64,000 bases of DNA. Origin: Xylona heveae TC161. Taxonomy: Eukaryota > Ascomycota > Xylonomycetes > Xylonales > Xylonaceae. The DNA is taken from assembly GCF_001619985.1 (NCBI RefSeq), contig NW_017264200.1:868001-932000 (forward strand), read 5' to 3'. Below are positions 36,894 to 48,303 of the stretch, piece after piece. The position numbers and the translations under genes are program-made. Below the pieces are notes generated by a model. That model was not told where the DNA came from and made no database searches. It saw only the letters and a program-made list of their open reading frames with translations. Position 1 is the stretch's first letter; the number at the start of each line of letters is the position of its first letter.

Positions 36894-39453
36894 TTACAAC
36901 ATATTTGAAATTGAATATATGCGCAGTGAGCTGTCCTCACTGGCTACTGCTAATTGAAATTGCTGGCTCTTCGACTCAATTCCGTTCGAAGGCAGATCTT
37001 GTGGGGGTTGTCGCCAGGCCAAATCTGTGATTGCCTTGGAAGGAACGATCCTTCAAAAAAATGTAAGCTGCTGAACGAACCAGCCGTCGGGAGTTGCGAT
37101 CTTACCTCTGGTCAAAAGAAAGTGAAATGGATGCTGTAAAGTCCCCATGGACATGAGCAATGGAAATATCTCCAGCTTCGGTGCCAAACGCTACGAATAA
37201 GGCATTGTTATGGAACAGTGGGAGGAACTGCACAGCTGTTACTGGGTTCTGGGCACCTATCGTAGCCTTGCACGTAAATACGCCATTGTCGGCTTGCCAT
37301 ATTTTGACACTTTTATCTCTTCCGGCCGTAGCAAAAATTGCTCCTGCCGCGAGTGGCGCCCATGATGCGTCTAATATCATCCTCGAATGGCCTTTCGGAT
37401 TTGAACATGCCAGCTTGTAAACGCTCTGAGCGCTTTCGTCACGCTCGAAAATAGTCCATTGCCGATCGCGACCGACACTTAATAAATACCGGTCATCGCC
37501 AGAAAATTGAAGGCTTGTGACAGTAAGAGAGTGCGCTGCTAGAGATGGTTTCACTTCGCGCCATTCTTTGGTATCGAAAAGTCGTATCACTGCATGATCT
37601 ACCGAACTTGCCCGACACGCGGTTGCAACGAAACAGTTGTCGTGGCTTGTTGCTACCGCTGAGATCTCGTAGCCATGACCGTAGAGTTTTTCGCTCTCAG
37701 GCCAAAGGGTGTGCCGAGCAAGGTGGTCCTCAAACGGTGGGTGGTCTAATTCAAGTGTGGATTTTTGGATTACAGATGACGGGTCAATTGCAGCCTGCTC
37801 ATCGTCGTCGGCGGTCCCTCCGCTCGCTCCATCCTCAACTGCCTCAATTGCCTTATTTGACAAACCAAGGACGGGAATATTTGCCGCATCGGGCATTTGA
37901 TCCTGTTGCGCCTCTTCAATGCCGCACAGATCTTTCAATAAGTTCGCAACAGCTTTCGGCTCATCAAATACGCGTAAAAGTTTCTCATCCGCGCCAGAAA
38001 TAAACTGCGATTCTCTGATGACATCGATACAGTTGAGATCGTAGCCATGGATTTGCGGCCTGGCAAACTCATGCCAAGAACGCTTTTGGCCCCGTTTCCA
38101 CTCTGCAAATAATCGAGTCGTCTGGTCTGAGCCGGTAGACAACAAGTATTTCCCGTCTGCTGCCCAGCAAACGCCCATGACACTCTTGACGTGCCCAGTG
38201 ACAGCCACGGCTTGCAGCCACCTGTCTTGGCTTTTATTATAGTTCCACAACCGCCAGCTTCCGGTTCTTCCCAAGCTGACAACCGATTCTCCATTGGGGG
38301 ACCACAAACCCTGCCAGAATCCTCCTGCGCTGCCTGTTGCAGTGGTCGAGCCTTTTTGTGCGCTAATTTCGCCGAGACGGGCAATGCATATCCAGATTCC
38401 AGAGGCGGGGTCAGGCGTCCAAATGGAAAGTGAATTATCAGCTGAAGCCGTTAGAAGCTGAAGGGGACCATCTGTGGGCCTCCAGGAGCAGGTGTATATC
38501 CAATCCTCATGGCCAACAAGGAGGGCTTCAAACGTAATGGAATATTTCAAACCAGCAGCCTCAAAGCGGTGAGGCTTGTTCGAGAGAGATTTGCCAAATG
38601 TACCGAGGGCAGGATCATTTCCAGCAGCGCTTGCAGGGGGAAGTTGTTCGCCTTCATGGATCCGCCAGAGACGGATATATTTATCCTGACTGGCCGAGGC
38701 TAGAAGCAAATCGCTCTCTTTGCTTCCTTTCTCCCAGGTGAAGGCGAGTGAGCGAATCCAGCCCTCGTGCCCGGACAAGGTCGCCTTCAATTCAAATTGA
38801 GCCACGGACTGGCCTCCAGCACTGACATATACCTGTATGAAAGGTTTCGTTCCCGCGACGGCCAATGCCATTGAACCCGATCCATTGAGAGGGCTCAGCG
38901 CCAAGGTAAGCGGGAAATATCGAGGACTTGGCTGAATTGTTTGAATCAAACAAGCATAAATAGTTCCAATCTCGGATTGACGCAGCTGATATATCCTAAT
39001 TGTTGCATCAGCCGCCCCCGTTGCGAAGACATTCAAGTCCGGCGACACGGCAATGCTGTTGATGGAGCTCTGATGATCTTCAATGGTGAACGCGTGACTG
39101 AAACCGCTCGGTGATGCAGTATCTGATTTCCATATGCGAACAGTCTTGTCCGCTGAACCGCTCAGGATGATCCGATCGTTTGATGAAGTGGAGGGGAAAA
39201 ACTTGACAACGTTGACATTGTCAGAATGTCCGCAAAGGAGAGATCGAACTCCCAGACACCGATCATCCTAGGTTCGTTTCCTCAATTAGTAAATATGAAT
39301 AAATTGATGCTCGAGAAGCATTACCAATGGGTTCCAAAGCGCAATATTATTGGCGGCTCCGAAAACTAGCTGGCCTGAGACAGGGTCCCAATCAGCGCCA
39401 GCGGGGTGCCGATTGCCGCCAACGGCAATGTAGTCGGTATTGACAGACACCAT
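36894..39453 (-). CDS. ELP2: Elongator complex subunit 2 (ELP2)
   Basis: Three exons (39325-39453, 37106-39267, 36894-37050) total 2448 nt, giving 815 aa, close to yeast Elp2. Two WD40 propellers are evident, with blades such as SGSADKTVRIWKS, TASADNSLSIWTP and ATAGRDKSVKIWQ. Elp2 is a core Elongator subunit; the complex makes the cm5/mcm5 side chain on U34 of cytosolic tRNAs. The last exon is easily missed: the main reading frame meets a stop right at the donor. Splicing from AG|GTAAGA to the acceptor at 37051 restores the conserved end, PSKAITDLAWRQPP then LAVASEDSSLRIYSI. It starts 299 bp from URM1, in the opposite direction. Confidence 0.94.
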
Positions 39454-39752
39454 CTAAAATATCCGGCACGCAGGACTCTTCTGTTCAAGTAGCTGCCTCG
39501 TTGGGGTGGTGCTAATATGTTTCGGAGGTCCGCGACAATCCTGAAATCTGGGTGATTATTGTTGCTGTGAGGATGCTTTTTGCTTAAGCCAATAGCCCGC
39601 CTTCAATTTAAGCTTATCGATAAGCCCCTCGTGATTTTTGACTTTCCGTCCAGTAAGTCATAACTCATACTCCTCTTTATATTCAATACAGTTGCAGTAA
39701 CCATCTTTTCCAGTTTCTTAAATCCAAAAAAGCCTCCAATCGAATACCGAAA
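39454..39752. promoter_or_regulatory. shared divergent promoter region ELP2-URM1
   Basis: 299 bp between the two start codons, with no room for separate distant promoters. A T-rich/CT-rich run on plus (about 39611-39720) precedes URM1. Both products act in U34 modification of the same tRNAs. Confidence 0.55.
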
Positions 39753-40226
39753 ATGGGAATTTTTGAAAATAGCAGCAATGGGGATTTGATCAAAGGTCGG
39801 GATGATCTGTCTATCGACGTAGAATTTCTGTACGCTCCGACCTGAAAGAAGAAATCGTCATAAGCTAAGTCGAGCAGCGGCGGACTAGAACTGCTCTTCT
39901 CCAACCAAGCCAAGCACCAGCTATCTATTCCAGCATTCGATCCCAATGGAAAGCCTGCTACGGTTGCTTTTTTGATTGAATATCTATGTAACCATGTTAT
40001 GAGGGATCCCCGAAAAGATATGTTTGTCTTGGACGATACAGTGTAAGTATTTCTGTTCCCTTTCTCCCTTCCCGTATGCCTTCTGAGATTAACGCGTGAT
40101 CTCCTTAGACGGCCAGGCATACTGGTACTCATAAATGATGCAGACTGGGAGCTCGAAGGAGAAGCAGCTTATGAGCTCCAGAAGGGCGATCATATCGTCT
40201 TTGTGTCCACGCTCCATGGTGGCTAA
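39753..40226 (+). CDS. URM1: ubiquitin-related modifier 1 (URM1)
   Basis: Three small exons (39753-39829, 39875-40042, 40109-40226) total 363 nt, giving 120 aa. No single open frame reveals it; splicing gives the conserved [20 protein letters not shown], then [20 protein letters not shown], then [18 protein letters not shown], ending VSTLHGG. The C-terminal Gly-Gly is the site made into a thiocarboxylate by Uba4. Urm1 acts as sulfur carrier for 2-thiolation of U34 (with Ncs2/Ncs6) and as a ubiquitin-like conjugate. The N-terminus from ATG 39753 carries about 17 extra residues compared with the yeast protein. Intron 1 is only 45 nt. Confidence 0.92.
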
Positions 40227-40569
40227 ATGCGTGCCAAGTGACATGCGCATCTGCAACGTCACCGACTGCCCAGACCCAGGAATGAGTCACTTCAAGGCAA
40301 CAGGTTGAGAGTCTGGAAGGATTTTACTTAAAGGAATAAGTAACACTAGCCGGATATCGTTTATACCCATTTCTCCATTTGCTTCTTGAACATTTGGATT
40401 CTCGCTTGCCCTTTGGGCTCAGAATTATTTTGTACAGTCTTCTAAAATGACTTTGATATATACATTGGGAGAAAAAGTCCAAAGAGGCTCCTAAGTACAC
40501 CTGTACATTCATGGATAATGAACTGTACACCACTTTCAAATTACCATCTTATATTGATTGAGGGAGAAT
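40227..40569. other. convergent 3' region URM1 / ALE1
   Basis: 343 bp between convergent stops; AT-rich, no gene seen. Confidence 0.5.
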
Positions 40570-42561
40570 CTAGCCCTTCAGGCTTCTTCTTCTGCGCGTT
40601 TCCATTTCACTCTTCACTTCCCTGACGATTTCACTCACTTCCTCTCCTGGATCGTTCGGGAGTCCCATCATCGGCCCTGTCAAATTTTCTTGACTGGAAT
40701 TGCGGACGAGTGCGACTTTATGCCTTCTTTGCAATTCCTCAACTAGCCATGCCTTTCCTGGCGAGGCAAAGAAAGTTACGGATGCCACAACACCCACGAT
40801 ACAGTAAAAATATACTCGAGACCAAACGAGCAGTGAATCGTGCAAACTCAGGAGGACAAACGGCGCGGCTGTGAAAGAGAACGCTAGCTGTGTAGTCACC
40901 AAACTAGCAATGTCGTAATACTTCTTATATGGCGTTGGACTGGTGCCATCCGCAGTAAGAAAAAATGGACGAACGTGTCGACGAAAGTCTGTCAAGGCAA
41001 TTTAGCATGAGCAACTGTGGGAAGAAAGAAAAAGAGAGAGCGCGTACTTTTTGCAACCGTTTGCAAGAAGCTAGCTAGCACGAAGGCGAGATAATAGCCT
41101 GGATAAACCCCATGCCAAAATGCGCTGGTAACAAAGGTTGCCATGCTTGCTCTGAAGCCGGGTTTCTTCCCTTTTGGTGTCACGCGAAGATACATGTAAT
41201 TCCGCAGCCAGTGATTTGTGTTCATGTTCCAGTTCTCCAAGTACGCGCGCGTATTTTGTGCAGTCTCCAAACCCCAGGGATTGACATTCTGCAAGCGGTT
41301 CCAATGGACCCGCCCAGTTTTTGGATCAATTCCTTTGTAGCCAATGCCAGACAGGATGCATGCCCCTTCAGTGAGTGACCACACGCCGTAGTACTTCAAC
41401 CTAGCAGCGAAGCCGAGCATGTACAGGACCCAGACCCTTCTCAGAAATCCATATTTCATATACTGGGATCCAAGGAGAAGCTCGTTGCTGTACCATCCAG
41501 AGAATTTTAAAAAGGCAAAAATCCAGAAAAATCCAGCGGCGGCTTTCCATGCGGCAGGAGTCCCACTGCGGGGTATCTTACGCTTTTTGCGCGTAGGTGG
41601 GCGCTTAGTTGGGTCAGTTCCAGCGGGGACCTCAAACATCGAGGTTTCAATCCATCTGCGATACTCAACGTAGTCAAAAGCTGGCCCCGCGAAAAGAGAG
41701 GGGAAGAAGAACTTTGTAATGGTCAGCATTTGAAGAGAGATAGCGATAACGAAAGTACTAACTATATAACCGGCATAGTCAAGCAGGCTTGGTAACGTCG
41801 GAAGGGCCCTTTCCCGCTGAAATTCAGAGAGATCCTTTTGAGGTAAACGGCCGTCATGGACATTCCAGCAGAAAGCGGTGAGCTGAAAATGTCAGCTTGA
41901 AAATCCATTCAACTATGAAAATTCAAATTACCTTCATGACCATGACCATCTGAGCTCCTTTGAGAAAACATTAGCCCGGTGATTAGAAAATAATGTCGAA
42001 GGTTCGTGGAACTCACCACTGATATCCCAAGATCCTGGCTCCTCATATAGACGATAGATATGATTGATGGACATATGCGCCATGACAAAAACGAAACCGA
42101 TCCATGGCATGAATGGCCCCTGAATCTTTGCCGCTATCAAATATGTTCCACCAGCGCTGATCAACAATGTCCGAGTACCGGCCCACAGGTCGAAAAGGCC
42201 GATCAGATAAAAAACAGATACTCTTGAATAATATTAGTCTGATGGTCAGGACAAGCGAACATCCGGTCTGGACTGACGCAATGATGAAGAGATTCTTTTG
42301 GTAGGGCTTGCTGTCAGGTATGCGCTTGAGGAGACCGGCAAAGGGATATGACAGGACGAAAGAGACGATAACCTTGACTGTACAGAATTAGCCCAAATCC
42401 AACAAGGCACGCAATCAACGGGAACCTCACGATCATCTTTCGAGGTGCCTAGCACATCTGCAAGATAAATAAAAGCTGAAGAGGGAGAACAGGTCAGCGG
42501 AATGGCGCCAGCGAAATTGCGAAATATGGTACCGCTCACGGATATCAATATAGGGAAGCAT
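40570..42561 (-). CDS. ALE1: MBOAT lysophospholipid acyltransferase (ALE1 type)
   Basis: Multi-exon gene from MLPYIDI (42561) to MLTITKFF... and on to the stop at 40570-40572 after RRRRSLKG. It transfers acyl-CoA to lysophospholipids in the ER membrane. Family blocks seen: FFPSLFAGPAFDYVEYRRWI, LKYYGVWSLTEGACIL, NWNMNTNHWLRNYMYLRV and SAFWHGVYPGYYLAF, in which the HG is the MBOAT catalytic His. Many hydrophobic segments are spread over five or more exons. The first exon is very short (about 7 codons), then FAFIYLADVLGTS. The C-terminus is basic and charged, as in ER-resident members. The paralogous family GUP1 was considered and set aside because these blocks match Ale1/LPCAT. Confidence 0.92.
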
Positions 42562-43048
42562 TGTGTTGGTAAGTTTGGATACGGTTACTGTGTCCAGTAA
42601 GACACAGACACCTTTCCATATGCAAATTCAATAAATAGTAAAAAGGAGCTGAACAAGAATGGTAGAAACAGAAATTGTGGTTGTCTAGAAGGCTATTTTG
42701 CTGGCGGATAGAAAAGCTCCCACGATCCCTACACAAAGTTCCGCATGACGCCAATGTTGATCAGTTGCACTTTCGTAGTCCCTTGTTTTACCATCGGGTT
42801 TCGGAAAGTCCGCCCATCGACCGCAAAGACGGAAGTTGCCGCTCTGGGGAAGCAAGCTACCGAGGGGTTGTGGTGGCATTTCAGATAGTGTTTAGGTAAA
42901 GAATCAGGTCTTACGCACCAAAGAAGATTTAATTGGATTGCCTTTTTTCGAAGGATTTTCGATATCACCTGAGAGTTGGCCAATCATCGTTTGAGGCTAG
43001 AAACAAAAACCAGAGAAGGCGGTGGTTGTAGGAATTAGACTGCCCAAC
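42562..43048. promoter_or_regulatory. divergent promoter region ALE1 / VPS45
   Basis: 487 bp between divergent starts. Two overlapping minus-strand open frames (42685-42983) show no family resemblance and lie where the ALE1 leader is expected. Confidence 0.4.
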
Positions 43049-45092
43049 ATGGATGTTGTGGCCGCAGTTTCCGGGTATATCTCTAAACTGGCAGCTTCAG
43101 GGGAGGGAGTGTCAGGATCTTCTACGGCCAAGATGAAAATACTCCTTCTAGACGGCGAAACTGTAAATCTTCTTCACTCACTTGAGGTGCTTTGTTGTGC
43201 TAACACTATGCTGTAGGTTGGCGTGGTATCAACCGCAATAACGCAATCTGCCCTTTTAAACCACGAGGTATTCCTGATTGAGTGGGTCAACTGCCTTCTT
43301 CTATTAGAAAATCAGCTATTGACTAGTATTCACAGCCGATTAGACAATCAAACGCGAGAGAAAATGAGACATCTTCGTTGTCTCTGCTTCGTCCGTCCTT
43401 CGCCGGACTCCATACAGTTCCTGATCGAGGAGTTTCGCGACCCAAAATATGGCGAATATAACATATGTGGGCGAATATGGTCCTTCAATTAATTTAACAA
43501 TTGCTCACATACCATACAGACTTTAGCAATATCATTCGAAAGTCATCTTTGGAACGGCTAGCTGAGGCTGACGACCATGAGGTAGTAAGGACAGTTCAGG
43601 AAGTTTTTGCAGACTACATCGTGATCAACCCAGACCTTTTCACCCTAAATCTTGGTTTTCCGAAGCATCGAATATGGAGCACCGGCCCGGAAATATGGCA
43701 CCCGGATTCTCTTCAGCGTTCGATTGAAGGCCTAATTGCGCTCCTCCTGTCACTGAAAAAGAGACCATTGATAAGATATGACAAAACGAGTCTTTTGGCT
43801 AAGAAGTTGGCATCTGAAGTGCGATATCAGATAACGCAGGAGGATCAGCTTTTCGACTTCCGGAAGATTGACACGCCTCCAATTTTGTTGATTCTGGATC
43901 GTAGGACCGACCCTGTAACACCCTTATTGACCCAATGGACATATCAGGCCATGGTTCATGAACTACTGGGGATACAGAATGGGCGCGTCGATCTCAGTGA
44001 TGTTCCAGATATCCGACCCGAACTCAAGGTATGCGCCCCTTCCCTACAAAGCCTTCCTTTATTCCTAACTTCTTATCTAGGAGATAGTATTATCTCAAGA
44101 CCAAGATCCTTTTTTTAAGAAGAATATGTATCTCAACTTTGGCGACCTTGGAGGCAACATTAAAGACTACGTCGAGCAGTATCAGTCGAAAACAAAGAGC
44201 AATATGAATATCGAGTCAATCACGGATATGAAACGGTTCGTGGAAGATTATCCCGAATTCAGGAAGCTCTCCGGAAATGTTAGCAAACATGTCACCCTAG
44301 TCGGCGAGCTAAGCAGAAGAGTCAACGAAGATACTCTGCTTGACGTCAGTGAGTTGGAGCAAAGCTTGGCATGCAATGATAACCACAACAATGATTTGAA
44401 GGTGAGAAATCTAGCTCTGTGTCCGTTTGTTGAGAATCGTATTATCTGCTGACAAATTGTAGACCATTCAGCAACTCATTCAATCTCCAAATGTCACACC
44501 AGACAGCAAACTTCGCATAGTGGCGCTTTATTCGCTTCGCTATGAGCGGCATACTTCCAATGCCATTCCTATGCTACTGGATCTTCTTTCCGCCGCAGCA
44601 AACCTTCCCCGTCGCCAGATCGACATCATACCTCAATTGCTTCAATACCACCACTCTCTTCAAATGGCTGCCGTTGGAGGGATGTCAGATCTCTTCGAGT
44701 CCGGATCGATCTTCTCAGGGGCGCGCGATCGATTTAAAGGGCTGAAAGGAGTGGAAAATGTCTACACGCAGCATTCACCCAGGCTAGAGCATACGCTCCA
44801 AAACCTTATTAAAGGACGACTACGTGAACAGCAGTATCCATTCGTGGAGGGCGGTGGCACTACGCGCGACAAGCCACAAGATATTGTCGTATTCATTATC
44901 GGCGGTGCGACATATGAGGAGGCAAAACTCGTGGCCCAGGTGAATGCAAGCTCTCCCGGCATCAGGGTGGTATTAGGAGGCACGACCATACATAACAGCT
45001 CGACCTTTCTTGAGGAGGTGGAGAATGCCGTGAGTGGTTGGCCTGAATCTTCGTCAAGTTCGACGGCAGCAAAAGCTTTGAATCGGCGTTGA
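43049..45092 (+). CDS. VPS45: Sec1/Munc18 protein VPS45
   Basis: About six exons from MDVVAAVSGYISKLAASG (43049) to KALNRR (stop at 45090-45092). It is an SM protein that binds the syntaxin Tlg2 and promotes SNARE assembly for traffic from Golgi to endosome/vacuole. Domain 1 has KILLLDGETV and ALLNHEVFLIE. Next come SLERLAEADDHEVVRTVQE, the SM block PPILLILDRRTDPVTPLLTQ, and QWTYQAMVHELLGI. Domain 3 closes with DIVVFIIGGATYEEA and VLGGTTIHNSSTFL, the SM C-terminal signature. Introns fall between 43166 and 44465. All blocks are intact. It shares a 487 bp divergent promoter region with ALE1. Confidence 0.94.
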
Positions 45093-45589
45093 AGGCTGCA
45101 TCTTGCTGAACCTCTATCATTTAGACCAAATTGGCGTTTGGGATGCTGCGCTTAGCGTTTTCTTTGGTCACTACAAAGGCGTATTATCTTTTCTTATTTT
45201 CTTGAGGACAAATCCTTATCATCAGAGGCGCCACTTTTGATTTTTGGTATAGATCTCGCATATAGCGAGCCTCATAATTGATACCGACGGCATTCAATGG
45301 TTCAAGTGTCTCTCTTGTATGCGCCATCATATCATAGCTCAATCATAGGTTTTTAATAAACCCCAAACCGATGTTACGCTCTTTGCTGGTGAAGCTAAAG
45401 CTGGTGCTCGTTGGTTTGATATTGTCGGAGATACCCGGCCTTTACCTCCGATTCTGGAGAAAGAAAAAGGCTGCGCTAAACCAATTGGGTGCCGAAATGT
45501 TTCGCGACGTTCGGCGGGAGAGGTGGAAATCATTGAAGGGCAAATTCATACTCATCTTCTGCGACAACTTCACAGATTAAATTGTGGAG
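45093..45589. other. VPS45 3' and MTO1 5' region
   Basis: 497 bp. Three frames are open across 45339-45580 on both strands without a recognisable product; I take them as chance frames in the MTO1 leader. Confidence 0.4.
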
Positions 45590-47934
45590 ATGTTTGTCAG
45601 TCCGTCACTGCCACTGTCACGGCGTCAATTCTCCAGCGCGCACTTATGGAAGTCATTCCAAAGACACCTCGCCACGGTGTCAAACGGGACGAGGTCGGTA
45701 GAGAATGATGTTTCGTCAAGTTGCAATCGAATATTTAGAGTGGAAAGCTAACTAGGTAAACGATGTAAACAGATCCTATGATGTTGTAGTCATCGGTGGC
45801 GGTCATGCCGGGACCGAAGCCAGTGCTGCCGCCGCTCGATCAGGCGCTCGAACAGCCCTTGTGACGCCGAAATTGGACAATCTCGGCGTATGTTCCTGTA
45901 ATCCTAGCTTTGGCGGGATCGGCAAAGGGACAATGATTCGAGAGATTGATGCATTGGATGGAGTTGCTGGCCGTATAGTGGATAAAGCTGGGGTTCAATT
46001 TCGTGTCTTGAATCGGAAGAAAGGTCCAGCGGTTTGGGGGCCCCGTGCTCAGATTGACCGATCATTGTACAAGAAGTACATGAAAGAGGAGATGCTCGCA
46101 TACAAAAACTTATCCGTGGTAGAAGGGAGCGTGGCCGATATCATTGTCAACAGAGATGGATTACTTGGGCCTGGAAGACACGGCAAGATCGCAGGCGTGC
46201 GACTCGAAAACGGAGAAGTTATTGCCACCGAACATGTGGTTATCACGACTGGCACTTTCCTAGGCGGAGAAATCCATATTGGTAAGAGATGAACGACTTG
46301 TCGCTTTTCTTGATTCCAAAGGGGAGGTTGAAATATTTAGGAGCCATGAAAAGCTAACTTTGGACTTCCCGGCGACTAGGTCTCGATGTTTTCCCGTCTG
46401 GCAGAATGGGCGAGGCAGCCACATTTGGGCTCAGCAAATCCCTCAAAGATGCCGGATTTCAGCTTGGCCGCCTTAAGACCGGAACACCACCTCGATTGGA
46501 CGGCAAAACAATCGACTTCAAAATTTTAGAAACCCAGCCTGGCGATGAACCTCCTATGCCATTCAGCTATCTTAATGACACAGTCAGCGTTAAAGATCAG
46601 CTGAACTGCTATAGCACCCACACCAATGAGGCGACCCATGAGATAATTCGAGCAAACCTTGACAAGACCATTCACATTCGTGAGACGGTAAAAGGGCCAC
46701 GATATTGTCCGTCGTTGGAATCGAAGATTATCCGTTTCAGAGAAAAGACGCAACACCTGGTTTGGCTAGAGCCGGAAGGGTTTGACACGGATGTCATCTA
46801 CCCGAATGGCATCTCCATGACCGTACCAGTGGAGGCACAAGAAGCCATGCTCAAAACCATAAAAGGCCTGGAAAACGTCACAATGCTTCAGCCCGGATAT
46901 GGTGTGGAATACGACTACGTTGATCCTCGAAATCTTCGCGCAACGCTCGAGACGAAACCTATTGAGGGGCTTTTCCTTGCAGGTCAGATCAATGGCACGA
47001 CAGGTTACGAGGAGGCAGCAGCGCAAGGTATCATTGCTGGCATTAACGCCGGTCTGTCTTCGCAGTCGAAGCCCCAGCTGTCATTAAAGCGAAGTGACGG
47101 ATACATTGGTATCATGATTGATGACTTAATAACAAAGGGCGTATCCGAGCCCTACCGCATGTTCACATCGCGCAGCGAATACCGTATGAGTGCTCGCGCG
47201 GACAACGCTGACCTGAGGCTTACGGCCAAAGGTCGCGCCGCAGGCATTGTGGGCGACAAGCGGTGGTCGCACTTTCAGGATTCTGTCGAGGAGATGGACG
47301 CTCTCAAAACGGTTCTGGAAGAGACGAGATCATCTTCCGCTGGCTGGATTGACCGTGGCTTCCGAGTCCATCAAGACTCGGTCAGACGCTCAGCTTTCGA
47401 TCTCTTACGCACAACCGGTGTCACTTTGGACATTCTTGCCGCCCATGTCCCTGCCATCTCCACATTTTCTACTGCTACTCGTAATCGCGTAGCCATTGAA
47501 GGCGTATATGCGCCCTATGTTGAGCAGCAGAAGCAAGCCATCAACGTCTTCCTCAAAGACGAACACCTTCGCTTGCCCGCCGATCTAGATTACGATAGCA
47601 TCCATGGCCTCTCCATGGAAGAACGCCATCTTCTCAAAGCTACTAGGCCCGAATCTGTCGGCCAGGCTAGGAGAATTGAGGGTGTAAGTTCAGTCCAGAA
47701 GAAAATTTTCTTTCTCTCCAAGATTGTTTGCCATTCCAATACATAGTCTTGGTGCTCCCTTTCAACACTTACCGGATTCAATTTGAAGCTGACTCTTTTA
47801 TTTTTTTTGTTTAGATGACACCTTCTGGTGCTTTGCGACTACTGGCATACGTCCGAAGTGGCCGAAAAGCGGCTGATAAGGCCGCTGCAATTGAGGAGAT
47901 AAAGGCCCGGAAACTTGCATACGCCGGCCTCTAA
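45590..47934 (+). CDS. MTO1: mitochondrial tRNA U34 modification protein MTO1 (MnmG/GidA)
   Basis: Four exons (45590-45693, 45773-46281, 46380-47683, 47815-47934) total 2037 nt, giving 678 aa. Exon 1 encodes a typical mitochondrial presequence: [20 protein letters not shown] then Arg/Lys-rich text and no acidic residues. The body starts [17 protein letters not shown], the FAD Rossmann motif. Next come [24 protein letters not shown], and [19 protein letters not shown], all classic MnmG blocks. The C-terminal helical domain holds [14 protein letters not shown]. With the GTPase Mss1 it installs carboxymethylaminomethyl on U34 of mitochondrial tRNAs. No fault seen. Confidence 0.96.
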
Positions 47935-48303
47935 TTATACTTTGACATATTCCTTTGGCGTATTCGGGGGCGCATTCAGGCAAATAGACTTGGAGCGGCG
48001 TTTTGAGTTCGAACGGGAACGCATTTTGCAAGACATGGTTGATGCCTCGGTCACTTTAAAAACTAAGGAGTTTATTTGGTAGCCGTTACATTCTAAGATA
48101 GAGATTTGCATTCTCACATTAGCGCCAGGTTATGGGAAGGTGGACTTGTATGTAATTTATTCCCCAAATATTTAATCGGAATGGACACTGTCTAGCTCTC
48201 CGAGCCAGGTGGCGCAGTCACATGTATCAGGTAGCACCACAAAACAGAATGCTATTGACTCTTTATGCACTTTACGCAAACGTTCAAATGGGGTATGCGC
48301 TGC
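47935..48303. other. convergent 3' region MTO1 / CRD1
   Basis: 369 bp between convergent stops, AT-rich, no gene seen. Confidence 0.5.

Noticed and set aside
37389-37400. GTTCAAATCC on minus, another B-box-like string
   Set aside because: Within the ELP2 coding exon; no tRNA fold around it.
42685-42983. Two minus-strand frames upstream of ALE1 that could be its N-terminus
   Set aside because: The conserved ALE1 N-terminus MLPYID begins at 42561, so these lie in the leader.
45339-45708. Several open frames before MTO1, including one of 69 codons starting MLRSLLVKLK
   Set aside because: Frames on both strands are open at once, none has a known relative, and the true MTO1 start with a clear presequence is at 45590 in another frame.
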